Positions 1-43,587 of a stretch of DNA of 64,000 nucleotides are shown here, piece by piece. The DNA lies in NCBI RefSeq assembly GCF_000002235.5, contig NW_022145615.1:30163059-30227058 (forward strand), in the 5' to 3' direction. A program made the translations under genes and the position numbers. Each line of letters opens with the position of its first letter. Positions within the stretch are counted from its first letter, which is position 1. The notes beneath the pieces are model-generated. The model was not told the DNA's origin and did not search any database. It was given only the letters and a program-made list of their open reading frames with translations. Origin of the DNA: Strongylocentrotus purpuratus (lineage: Eukaryota > Echinodermata > Echinoidea > Camarodonta > Strongylocentrotidae).

Positions 1-31
1 TGAACTGAAAACATACCTGTACAACACCTCT

Positions 32-123
32 TAAATTGTTGATAGTCTTAAGAGACAGCGCCTTGTATCCTTTGGAAAAGGCACTATATAAATCCAATTG
101 TTATTATTATTATTATTATTATT
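32..123 (+). mobile_element. SINE 3' tail with ATT repeat
   Basis: AGCGCCTTGTATCCTTTGG, AGGCACTATATAAATCCAAT and (ATT)8 match the tail of the ATT-tail SINE family. Lies within 36 bases of the exon 28 donor. Confidence 0.5.
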
Positions 124-158
124 TGACTTCTGCCGATTGAACTGAACATTATCTTTAC

Positions 159-31683
<31,525 letters not shown>

Positions 31684-31778
31684 CTTGTTGCTAGGGGTGA
31701 TTAGTTGCTAGGTGACGAATAAACTCTTCACCCAATGAAGGACGATTTCGATATGTAAGTATATTAACTGGCCAACCT
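31684..31778 (-). other. FBN: Fibrillin 5'UTR segment with strong splice acceptor
   Basis: On the minus strand a long pyrimidine tract ending ctctttgcag abuts 31,778, 95 bases upstream of the start ATG (31,681-31,683). This reads as a splice acceptor, so the exon carrying the signal peptide probably spans 31,607-31,778 and at least one non-coding exon and the promoter lie further right. I could not locate that exon. Confidence 0.6.
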
Positions 31779-34299
31779 CTGCAAAGAGAAAAAACAAGGA
31801 AACATGCCATTGATTATTGTATTGACAAATGTTGGAACAAAACAAACAAAATATGGTAGCAAAACACATCATCAACTGCATCAGACCAAAATATTATACT
31901 AGGCCTATCCTTTATCATATGAATTTCAATGAACAAACAACTCGTACGTTTGAAATTTAAACATTTAATATATAAACTCACTGCAAAATCTTTACCTCCG
32001 ACATTATCAACAACACTATTTCAATTAATAAAACGCCAATATTTAGGGTAGGTTCATATCATGTTAGGAAGTAAAGGAACTCTTGATCTTTATTAAGCTG
32101 AAGATATCACATACACAAATTTCTACTCGCAAATATATCATAATTTTGGATAACGAGGAGAGCCATAGACAAAAATAGAACCGGTCCGGTACGGAGCTGC
32201 ATCCGATAAACTTTGAAAATCACTTCTTTCTTTTTTGTCACGAGAAATATGACTCTAAATATTTCGCTTGCTTAGGTTTGAATACTTGCCAGAAAGAATG
32301 ATCAAATATTACTTTTCTCGCTAAAAAATGACTAGAATCAGTTATTGTCTTCCTCTCCTACTTTCTTCTTGCATAAAAAAGTTTCAACATCATTACTCTC
32401 CTTGGCTTGACTTTCAAGACATAATAAGATAACTGCTTAGTATTACGTCTAGACTCTCCTGAGGCTATATACCTCAGAAATAAGCACACGCACAAATTCG
32501 GTTATCGTGATATATCTCATAAATGCATTTCCTGCTGTCAATCCAAACGAGTGGGAGTAAAAAAAAAATTCTCTCATATTTTGTTCGACCTTCCCTGAAA
32601 AACGAGCCGAGAGAGAAGGTGATGAAATTCGCGACACATAAGCTGGATCCAAAGGTAAAGTCGAAAAATATTATTGTTGATGATGTATTGCATTCCAAAC
32701 TAAACATTTTCCGAAACCTTTGGGATTTACAGCAATCCTTGGTCCGTGGATCGGGTGGTTTGAGCTTGTGGGAAGCCATCTTCGATTTTTGTACTGTTGA
32801 GAAAGTTGTCCCTGCTAACACGAGCTAGTACTCGGGTTGAATGTGTAACTTTATCTAATGTTTCATGGGAAGTATTCCAAATTTAATCCCTGTCGAGTAA
32901 TTTGACTCAATACCTTGCGCAATTTTAGGGCAACACCACATACAAACAATCCATTGCATAAAACTTTCATTGTTCTTTCATTGTGGTTCGCTGCGCTTTC
33001 CAAGACATGATGAAATTTCAGACTGCCACACGAGAGATTTGTCAAATCGTATGGAAGAAAACGGGTGTTACCATGAATACAAATACTGAAGGAAACTAAA
33101 TCCTACAACATAAGTAAGATTCGAGTTCAATAATAAGCACCGTTTAGGCACACGAGAATGGAGAATGAAAATCTGAAGCGGAGAGATTGGTGGGATCATG
33201 TGTTTAGGACGTGAAAAAAGCGACGAAAAAAAAAAAAGAATACAAAAAACAGGGATTGTTGGTTATATAACCCTTTATTATCTCTGCTATTGTTGCTGCT
33301 GCTTTTGCTGTTGTTGTTGTTGATGTGTACATACAACATATTATTAAAAACTTCCTTCAGTGTAAATCATATACTGTAACGTAACGAATTGTAAATACAG
33401 GCCTATATAAGAAGGGTATCTGACAAAGTTTAAAGAAAAAGTACACAAGAAAAATGAAGAAATGAAGAAACGACTGTTTGTAGCATACAGAGCTCTGTAT
33501 AAGGAAGCGGAATGCGAGATTACATTCCTAGACAGAAAAACAGAAAGAAAAAAAAAACATCAACGACGACGTCGACAACAAGTCGACGACAAACATGACA
33601 ATTATCTGTTTCAATAGTTTCTATGTCCATTCTATTTCGTTAAAAAAGCATTCAAACGCTAGCAGCTTTCTTACAATACCTCTCCCCTTCAAATACGACT
33701 GTGAATGGCTGTAGAAGGAGTGAGGCGATAAAGGGAAAACATACAAGGGTGGGGCGAGAAAATTGCTTCATTTCGTATTTGTTAGCAATGGAAGGACATC
33801 ACGATGAATGTTCATAGCAAAATGTTAAAACGTGATAGAAATCAATACGAATCCAGACCATGATCGCCATATCCTTTTCTTAACCCACGACCTTGAGATG
33901 TAAATATCGCATACAGGTCGTAACCTGTGAACTTGTCATGGATTTTTATTGCTTCTCATCTCCATTTTCTTTCGTTCGACAATTTTCTGATGCAGTCGCC
34001 AAACAGCAGCGTATTGAGGAGAATTCGAAGAAACAGAGACAGTTCTTGATGGAACCATGGAACTGTTAGTAGGTCCATGATGGAACCATGCACTTTGTCA
34101 ATTCTAAGAATTAATTCGGGTTTTTTAAAAAAACACGATTTGATTTGATTGATTTGATATAGCCTATAGGATGCACACTGTAATTAAAAGCAACCTCCCC
34201 TTCATACCATTTGTCTTTTGACCCGGGGGAGGGGCGGTGGTGCGATTTCTTTCATTCAAAAATTTGTTTACTTGTCTCGTAGCCTTCCTAATGCTGTTT

Positions 34300-34535
34300 A
34301 AACACAAGCGCAACGCGCTTCCAAAATGTTGAACTATGTAATACTGGATATCTTTTTACGCATTTCCACTACCACCACGCAAGGTGCTAATGGCGCAACA
34401 ATATTACCCCAGCTCTATAGCTAGGCTACCGGATTCGGTTCTCATAACATTTAAGGAGTCCCTTCCAACCGGTACCCATTTGACACACCTGGGTGACGAG
34501 TGGCAAATGTAGATTAATGTCTTACCCAAGGACAA
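34300..34535 (-). mobile_element. Diverged SINE fragment (ATT-tail family)
   Basis: Contains CCGGTACCCATTTGACACAC and CTGGGTGACGAGTGGCAAATG with GTCTTACCCAAGGAC, matching the body of the SINE at 50,911. The tRNA-like head is missing. Confidence 0.55.
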
Positions 34536-37335
34536 TATGAATTTAATCCTGCTACAAGCAAAAAGTTCTTCCGGAATCCCATTTGTAGATTTCTATTTCG
34601 TTCATTACGGGTTATTGAACCCTCATAGATTATGTCGAAAATGAAAGCAATGACGTCATGCATATCTGGGTAAAATTTCTTTTGGGAATTCAGCTGATCT
34701 AGGTTAACGTTGAATGATGAAGTAATGAAGCTAAATTGATATACTTTTACTTCACTATTCAGATTTGTTACAATTCTGTCTCCAGAGTACAAACAGATGT
34801 TGTTGTACACAATTCCTTGTCTTCAAGGAATGGCTTTCAAATGAGCGCAACCTCGAAAATCAACCCTAATGTCATGAACCAAATTTAAGGGTCAAAAGTC
34901 GTACACATTTTATAGCAATACAATACTTCTCTGGTTATGGGCCTACATTCATTCAAAAGCGCACGCATTTTTGTCGCCATTTTTATTTCACTCAATGCAG
35001 TAACGGTATAGAGGAAATATCAAATAGTACGATGCATTTAACGGGTCATAGGGTTATACCACATGAATACAGGAATAAGTAAAACATAATGACCAAAGCC
35101 AGAAAATGTCTTAATTTCATTACCATTAGCCGCAATGATGTTTAATAGTAATACATAGACAATGTTGAATACATCAGATGGTGGAAGTGGTTGAATACGG
35201 GAATCTATTTTACACTTTACTTGGAAAAACGGGGTGAAAATTCGAATGACCATCGCTTGGTTCCATTAGTGTGGTATATGTACTTTTTTCTTCTTTGTTT
35301 CCCATCCGGTATGGATAGACGCAGTCATACAATGTTGCGACTCTTGGGAGTAGACAAATATTTTTCTCGAGATTTGTTTATCTCATCTTATTATTTTGTT
35401 GATGACATGTTTTAATTTAGATAATAGTGGGGCGTAGCCCATGATACTTTTTTTTTATATAAACAATAGCCCCGTTTACATCATGATAATAACAGTATGG
35501 TATATATTATTAGCAACGTGATATTAACATAATGATAATATTGGCATCGCGATATCAACATCATGATTTTGCGATAATACTTCTAATATACTTGCATCTA
35601 AATATAATTGCGACAACCAAACAACATCATGATGATAACAGTGTAGTTTGCCCTAAACTTTTTTTTGTGTATAACTTTATGCTATCAAAATTAAAGGCGC
35701 CATCTCGCTTCAACTATTTTTAAAAAAAATTAAAAATGTGAAGAATATTTGCTCTTAAAAAGCTCTCATAGGCCTACTTTAAATATGAGTAGAATAAGTA
35801 TGTTTGTGTAGTCCGAAGTAGCCATATATCTGTATATAAACCAATAAAACCATTTACTTTGTATGAGTTTCAAAAATATCTCACTTTCACGACTTCTTCG
35901 GGTGAGCCTTTAAATGAACCACTCTGTATTTCTACACAACATTAGTTAGAGCTTCGTTGTTTTTCCCATGTTCTTTTTTAACTCTCTCTCTTAGTTTCTT
36001 CACTAGATTAGAACAAGAAAAAAAGCATCCATTAGAGGATTTGCTAATAAGCGGCTAAATTTGGCGTTAAATTAGAGCACAAAAATTTTATGGTGGATTA
36101 GCTTTGAAAAGTATTTCCCACTTCATCTTTGACATTAATTTTGTGCATATTGATATGATTCATAGAGAGTGCATGCGAGAGATAAAATCAGATCGAGAGA
36201 TAGACATATCGATGCTGAGATAGAAAAAGGAGAGGGGAGCGGAGGGGAGGGGAGGAAGAAGAGAGGGAGAGGGGGAGGGGAGCATTACCATCGTGTAACT
36301 CAGATAATAAAATAATTAATCGGGGATGTTACTTAAAAACGAATAAAACAAGGCTCATAGCAATTGAGGCTTTTTTTTTCTTTAAAAGTTTTCCCAATTC
36401 ATCCTACAAAAAATAGGCCATTGAGTCAGAGATAAGGATGTTTGTATAATAATGATAGTTGTATATTCACCTATTTTTTTTTATTGCAATTAAGCTAGAT
36501 GCCTATTGAATCTGAAACCAATATAGGCGTGGAGGTATGTGTTTTAGCTCTATGATTCATGTAATTAGGTTAAACCACAAGTGAAATCTAGGTTAACTCC
36601 TTCAAACATGTTCCAAGAATTACCAGAGTCCCACTAGGTTAATCTAATTGATGTTCTTGGAACTTAAAGGGGGATGGTAGTCAGTTTCCTTGTGCAGTAG
36701 GTCACAACATGGGTAACAACAATATCGACAACAACAACTACAAAAACAAACACACCAAACGACAACAACACGCTGGACTCATCGTATCCCTATTCCCCTT
36801 CCTGCAATATTTTCTCCTCTCTATACCCCCTCTCCTCCCTTACCATCTGCCAGTGTATCTTTTTTTTCTGCTACCCCTCTCTCCCTTTTAAGTTTCCAAT
36901 ATTTCCTTCTCTCTTTCTACAGCTCACCCCCTCTCTACTTATACCAGGGAGGTGAGACTTTAACTCACATGCCCTGCTTATACTTCCCTTTCCTTACCCT
37001 CTTCCCTCTTTTCGGCTATGTTTTAGCCGAGTAATCTTTGGCAAATAGAGAGATCAAATCTTGCTGTTTGACTTGAAAACAAGTAACAAGTTATCTCAAG
37101 GGAGAAGTGAGTCAGATTAATAAGAAACCCGAAGGAGGCTCGTAATGTCATATTCAATGAAGACAACACGCAAAGTGGGACACCATATTAAAGGTAGTCT
37201 GTTTGCTCATTCCGTAAGTACTGTTTTGAAAGTTCTATGCCTGGGAACTGAAATAAGGAAATTATGGAACTTCGCTGTCCTTTTACATTATCATTATCTA
37301 TTGCCTTTGTTGCCAATGAAGGCAACAACAACAAC

Positions 37336-37480
37336 AAATAATAATAATATAGTCTCATTTGTAAAGTGCTTCATGGTACGTTTATAAGCGCTTTACGTTG
37401 TAAGTATTACTACTTGGTCATTGGATTCAATTGCTAATCCGCACATGACAGTGCACACGCTCCACTTCCCGGGGAGTACA
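37336..37480 (-). mobile_element. SINE 3' fragment (ATT-tail family), minus
   Basis: AATAATAATA, then TTTGTAAAGTGCTTCATGG and AAGCGCTTTACG, and further on CACACGCTCCACTTCCCGGG, match the reversed 3' part of the family. Confidence 0.45.
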
Positions 37481-37771
37481 AAAGACTGATCATTTGATTC
37501 CGACTATAGACAATTAGACATTAAAGACAGCATTACTTTCGCTACGTATCAATTCTAGATAAGGACACGTGAAATAATGGCATTTCATGGCTTTTCCATG
37601 AAAAATTGAAAATTTCAACCCTAAATCAATAGTTAGAATATTCGGGGAAAGAACAAGAGTTATACAAGACACATCATCAATCGTCACGTTTAGCAAAAGG
37701 CCAAAGACAACGGAAAGACATCGTGCAATTATGCAATAGTGACTAACACTTCTAAGGGGAGAGGGGGGGGG

Positions 37772-38438
37772 TAAAGAAACTGATAGATCATTGAACTGGG
37801 TAAGGTAACAATTCCTTGGCCTGGGCTTTTCCTTGTGATTCACCGCGCTTTCCAGCCATCAGCCTTCCTAGAAAGGTTATATTGACGAAATCTGGCCATT
37901 CCATCGTTCAACATTTGACATTAGCTTGTCTTGTAAATAATATAAATCAAATGAATAGTCCACAAAAGCGTTTTGAAACTATCAATGCACGCATTAGGGA
38001 AAATCGTATTCGAGCAGCTAAGATGTTGACTAGATTTTCCAACATGTTTTCGTATTACTTGAGAAAGAAATTGAATCGCTATAAAGAAACTGATAGATCA
38101 TTGAACTGGGTAAGGTAACGATTCCTTGGCCTGGGCTTTTCCTTGTGATTCACCGCGCTTTCCAGCCATTAGCCTTCCTAGAAAGGTTATATTGACGGAA
38201 ACTGGCCATTCCATCGTTCAGTATTTGACATTAGCCTATCTTGTAAATAATATAAAATTAAATGAATAGTCAACAACAGCGTACGAGGCGGGGTTGGGGC
38301 GTGGCTCTCCCAGAGAGTTTTGAAATTACCAATGCACGAACAAGGGAAAATCATATTCGAGCAGTTAAGTTGTTGACTTGATTTTTTAAAATCATTTCCC
38401 CGTATCATTTACTTGAGAAAGAAATTGAATTGCTATAG
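37772..38438. repeat. Tandem duplication, 310-bp period
   Basis: Two copies (37,772-38,081 and 38,082-38,438) both begin AAAGAAACTGATAGATCATT and end AAATTGAATYGCTATA. The second copy has about 33 extra bases near 38,280-38,312 and about 8% mismatch. An open frame of 100 codons (37,816-38,118) crosses the junction but resembles no family I know. Confidence 0.8.
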
Positions 38439-39184
38439 GAGGCCTATAAGGGCAATTGTTTGCACTGCAGCTTTGCTCCCTCGAAAATACAAACGCTGGA
38501 AGTGGGCGCGTTCCCGTACGCCTATGATAGCTAAAGATAACACTTCGCGTTATAAAGTGACAGTCATGCACGCCAAAACAATTCCTTTATCAATAACATG
38601 TTCAACCTTCAAAATACTTTCTTCCAAAAAGTTCGTTAATCTTTTCTTTTCTACTCTACTTCTTCCGATATACCTTTTGTTTTCAACTTTTAGGAATCCA
38701 TATATTTATAATAGTTAAACAGTTAATATAGTTAAATAATATAACATTTGAACGCGTAGTTATTATGATTTGGAAAGGGAGACCATCAGCTGAAGAAAAC
38801 GTTGTCAAAAATGGATCGTGGATGATAAGTTGATAACTATCTACTAGTTTGATATGAACAATGCGATTGCATTGAATGCGTGATAAAAGAGTGTAACTAT
38901 ACATGTGGCAAAGAGCCGGGAGACCCCCTTTACGGAAACAGCGCCCCCTTCTCGGTGAGCCCCCTTCAAATGCTCTGACACTTATGTCTTCATCAATATT
39001 TCAAACTGTTTGTTAACTCTGTTTACAAATATAGAAACGAAGGTGAGGCTTCATTTTGATCAAGTGCCAACGTTTCCCCAAGTCGAAGCAGCGAAGTGAC
39101 AGGTGTACAACATAAAATAATAATTTGCTGTTGAGAATTGGCCTGCCAAATATCAATCATCCGGGTACATTTTTCATAGGTTCT

Positions 39185-39400
39185 GAAACAGCTATTTCAT
39201 CATCGAGAAACGACTATTTCGTTGGGACAACTATATCATCGACAAACAGGTATCATCGAGAAACGACTATTTCATCGATAAATAACTATTTCACTAGTTC
39301 ATAGAGAAACAACTATTACATCGAAGACAACTATTTCATCACAGACAATCATGTCTCTGATTAAACTGACTGTTTCATTGAGAAACAGCCATTTCAGTGA
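39185..39400. repeat. Degenerate minisatellite, about 20-30 bp units
   Basis: Variants of ACTATTTCATCGAGAAACG recur about nine times with indels. Confidence 0.6.
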
Positions 39401-40202
39401 GAATTCTTAGTCATGAAGGCTAACATATCAATAAAGTATAATCTAGGAGGTAGAAGGAGCCTCCTCCTATACCCCCCCCCCCCCCATCTTATAAATCCGG
39501 AAGTACATGCATAACAAGTTGTTATGATATCCCCCCCCCCCCCTCGGTTCTTCATCATCGGAGGGTGGGGGAGGGGGGAGGGGTGGTGGGCGATCGAGCT
39601 TACATTGTCCTCATCATAATCATGCATGCTGGATTGGCCACTGGGCTATCGCTGCTGCGGACTTGACTATTGCCTTGTCATTCTATAGGTCCTGGATATA
39701 AATTATCCTCTCCATCTATTACTGTCCAAGATGTCGAAGCCATCGTAATCACAACTGACACAATCATGTAAATTCAAGGATCGCTCACACATGATGTAGG
39801 CGTTCCCTTACCTAAATTAACTCTAGTCACGAGTCGATGGAACAGGGCATCCCAAGACAATATTCGACCGTGAATTCTAACTCCGCTTACGTCCGCAAAA
39901 TTAATTCTGAAACAAATTGTCAAACCATAGACTTTTAAAACTTAAGTCCATGGTCAAACAGTTCTGACTTCTGAACATGTTGTCAAACACTCTTACATGA
40001 TGAGCAAAGTTTTGAAGCTTTGTTGCTCGCACTGTACGAGTCTATGGATATAGGCCCTACTTCGGGATTCCTTGAAGAGTGTGAACTACAATACTACATG
40101 CATATCTGGTAATTTGGCGGCAAACAAGTGCCATGAATCCTCGCTATCGTTGTAGTAGGAGAAGTAGACAGCGTGTGTTACGTGATTGGCTTATATATAT
40201 AT

Positions 40203-40293
40203 ACCAGAGAGTTGCTAACTCTCTGCTTATACAATACGTTCGTCCAGGTATCATCAGGGATATGATTATGAGAGTTTTAACTCTCATATCCCT
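40203..40293. repeat. Two adjacent hairpins
   Basis: AGAGAGTT/AACTCTCT (40,205-40,223) and CAGGGATATG...GAGAGTT/AACTCTCATATCCCTG (40,255-40,293). The second arm also repeats CCAGGTATCAT/CTGGTATCAT. Confidence 0.6.
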
Positions 40294-42494
40294 GGTATCA
40301 TTATCTCCCCATTTGTCACAAATTGCTTTAGTTTCTAATTAAATTAGTATTACATGTACTTTGGCTTGATTTGAGATTGCGCTTGGTTAATTACTCTTAA
40401 TTTACTCATACACGCTTCCGTAGGAGTCGGGTACCTTTAAATAAATAAAAAACCGTCAAACCACCAAACCATCAACTCTTGGTTGGAAAATGTTGGGGGT
40501 ACTCATGCAATTCGGTGACTGGCACATCCACACGTCGTGTACTTTGCGACCCCCCCCCCCCCCGCACACACGCGCACACACACACGCACATCCCACCCGG
40601 ACCTAAATGCGGAAGGACATTGCTTTTTTCACATCACACCATGGACCTATGTAACTGTAACCTCCCTCACAATATACTCCGCTCAAGTTGGCCCTGGTCT
40701 GGTGTGGTTTAGTGACGACCATAATTACCTTCATGGATTGGCTAACTCCCACCACAATTTTATCTGTTTGGAACCAGAAGGGCGTTGCCTCTGTGTAAAA
40801 TGGGGTGAGCTAACGTCCTTCTCGCTCTAGAAAGACGATTTACTGTATGACTGCACGGTCGTACACATCTAACGAGTAAATGAGACATTTACGTCACTAC
40901 ACTTTCAAGAGGATGTACCCCCTTGAAGCAACCATGGACCTAGGTCCACGATGTAACTGACGACAAATTTAGATAATTTAAAAAACAAATTAATTACGCT
41001 GGCGCATGCACTTTCAAGGTAAGAGAAGAGAGGTAACTGAATTTGTATAATTTCTTGCTGACAGCACAACATTCTGAAATTGAATCTCAAGGTCTTATTT
41101 TAGCTTTCTTGCCCTTTTATAACCTGGTCGTAAACGAGGGACTAAAAATACCTTGCTGAAATTGGAAGGGCATCCGGGGCACTGAAGTTAAAGGCAAGGT
41201 GTAGAGTTTTTGGTGGTAAATGGCCCTGTATCACGATGGGCCATGGCTTACAGTTATGGTGATCTTAGTAAAGAATATAATCATGAATCCTCATAATATT
41301 GGGTTGTTCTTGGAAAAGGTCAGCCCGAGATAACCACTTTTGCCTAAACTGACAAGCATAACAGGTAAAGCAAATACAGAACACGGGTACATTATATTAT
41401 ATCTTACACAGAAGTGGTCCTATACCGTCATCGTTCATACATTCCCCTTTGTAATATCATTTAACATGCTTAGACGACGATCGCACACACTTTCTAAATA
41501 CACGAATTACACAACCTAAGGTAATTTCAGTAGCCATGATTGTAATTTACTGTGCGAACATTACAACGATATAAAACATAATGTTAACTGGATTTCTATA
41601 ATATAGGCAATACTAACCATGTCATGGCATAGGTATTGACTATTGAAATAACCCTGAGGTCATTTATTGAAAGTATTTTTGGTCATGGTTTAAGCATCGA
41701 CTGTGTACTGTACATGTATAATGTTCCCCATCTCTGACATGTTGTCTTCTAGTAATTTTATGGCCTACTTCATTGGAATCTATGCAAAACTTCGTCGTCA
41801 TATTTCAAAAAGTTCCCCAAATACTTTTGAGACCAACTTTCTTAACTTCCGTTGAAAGGTCGTCAACCACGATCTGCATAGCAATTTATCATCACCTGTT
41901 TCGTGTCCTTGCGAAGTTTTTGACATCATTTTTGGAATGTTAAAACCCCCAGCAATTAAACGTAAAATCCTTCAAATACCGCTGGTATAGCTTGTTGGCG
42001 GGTTGATGGGTACAGGACACTTTACAATGGACGTCTAAAGTTTTTTTTTAGGTTAGGACTACATTGTATTCTATTTTAAGCCCCGTCTTAAGAGTTGCGG
42101 TTGCTCTAAATCAATCGCAAGTCTTCTTATCAATCACAAATTAGCAGTCTCCTATCTATTACAACGTTACGATCGATATCGATCACAACTTTTTTTTTAA
42201 ACAGGGCCCTACACCGCTAGATATTGCACCATTACCGTTTCCACTTTCTATCGACTAAAAAAAAATCACTAATAGTTTTAAATAGTAAATAGCGCTAACT
42301 ACTTTTAAGATCAGCATTTTTCGTCTGATTTTGACGGCAGTGAGTACATTTCCTGAACATAGAATTTCCATACGCAGATAATATAGAAATTTCTTAGGTC
42401 AATTTATTGAAATATAATGTGAGATATTTGTTATTGATTACGTTCTATTCTTGTTACACTGAACAAACATAATACTGATAATTCTGTTTTGTAT

Positions 42495-42534
42495 ACTTGG
42501 TGACTATATCTAAATCTTTAGATAGTCACCAAGT
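42495..42534. repeat. Hairpin-forming palindrome
   Basis: ACTTGGTGACTATATCTAAA faces TTTAGATAGTCACCAAGT, separated by 2 bases; perfect apart from a 2-base bulge. Confidence 0.7.
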
Positions 42535-42781
42535 AAACGAAAGACGAAAATGACTTTCGAGAACTGAACTATAACATGATTCTACAAAGATGTTTCTGAA
42601 ACTGGTTTGGTTTAACTGAGTAAATAATCATGCAGCCTCAGTGGAGCGACCACTATGAAATCTTCCTTCAAAATGGAAAAACGAGGGTCTTCAGAAAGTG
42701 AGTTTTGAGTTAAAAGCAAGGTCTGTGCCATGAAGAAACGTCAAATGCTCCCTGACCTCATGACCACCCCTTCATGAAATC

Positions 42782-42935
42782 TCATCTTCGAAACTCCTCC
42801 ATAAGATGCTCGATGGTTACTTCATCTAGCTCCAACTTCAAACGAACAGCAAATCTCTCATCCCCTACCAACAGGTGTACACAAGTACAGGCAAACAACT
42901 CACTCTTATAATGGACCTTTACGAGGTCCTCATAT
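42782..42935 (-). CDS. Candidate terminal coding exon of unrecognised gene
   Basis: A cccctgtag acceptor is followed by a 50-residue open stretch, YEDLVKVHYKSELFACTCVH then LLVGDERFAVRLKLELDEV, to a TGA. It is amphipathic, looks coding and needs a phase-2 upstream partner. The exon at 43,201-43,587 has no good phase-2 donor, so the two could be alternative 3' ends or belong to different genes. Confidence 0.35.
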
Positions 42936-43200
42936 CTACAGGGGAATCTACAGTACATGTAATAGAAAAAAGAAGATGATTTTATGGAGGAGAAGTCTGT
43001 TGGGGTGGTTTTTGGTCGTACAGACAAAATAAATCTAACTTTCGAGGGTTAAATTTATCATGTTCTTGGGGGAAATAGGGGAAATGAGAACTTTTTCCTT
43101 GAGTGTATTTCATTGCACTGATTCATCATTTAACGAACTGGTTCTTGCATCACGTTTACGTAATATAATAGCTTAACGATTCATTGAACTATACCACAAT

Positions 43201-43587
43201 TTATTTATTGGAAAACTCAGCGCAATAGTACAAAACCAACAAGATTACCACATGAATGGGTAAAACTAAAAATAAATATGGTAGACGGGTAGCCAAATTG
43301 CACACTGGTACCCCTTCTCCGAGCTCCCAGAGTCCATTGCGGTATAGCTGGGAGCACAACTCTGCCCCATCTTTTGTATGCCTAGGAGATTCCACCAGTT
43401 CTGCTAATCCCTCTAACACAACTTGTTTGTTCAGGGAGACCCAATCTAAATGTTGGTTCGCTTTTACAAAAAACTTAATGTTTGACGGGCTTCCCTGGAA
43501 AAGGGCTTCGGCTCGGTATGTTTGCCGAACGAATATCGTGAAGGGGGCAAAAACCTCTTTTACAAATACACATAAGGCTCTCCTGTG
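43201..43587 (-). CDS. Candidate coding exon of unrecognised gene
   Basis: After a ttcatctccag acceptor the minus strand stays open for 128 codons to a TAA. It starts HRRALCVFVKEVFAPFTIFV, has a middle segment with VVLEGLAELVESPRHTKDGA, and ends with a hydrophobic stretch LFLVLPIHVVILLVLYY that could span a membrane. AATAAA overlaps the stop codon, which suits a terminal exon. Composition is more GC-balanced than the flanks. I do not recognise the family. The opposite strand is also open for 113 codons, so chance is possible. Confidence 0.4.
   Translation of the reverse strand, partial: HRRALCVFVKEVFAPFTIFVRQTYRAEALFQGSPSNIKFFVKANQHLDWVSLNKQVVLEGLAELVESPRHTKDGAELCSQLYRNGLWELGEGVPVCNLATRLPYLFLVLPIHVVILLVLYYCAEFSNK

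Larger units (their letters stand above)
31779..42781. other. Intergenic, about 11 kb, no supported gene
   Basis: Holds a SINE fragment (34,300), a purine tract (36,220-36,285), a CT-rich tract (36,790-36,920), the 310-bp duplication, C runs (39,473 and 39,530; 40,549), a CA block (40,564-40,588), the degenerate minisatellite and two palindromic sites. A 101-codon open frame at 32,523-32,828 has no recognisable domain. The fibrillin promoter and its non-coding first exon probably lie here or further right. Confidence 0.6.

Noticed and set aside
32523-32828. 101-codon plus-strand frame (RNLWDLQQSLVRGSGGLSLW)
   Set aside because: No recognisable domain or splice partner; the minus strand is equally open, so chance is likely. 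Worth only a database search.
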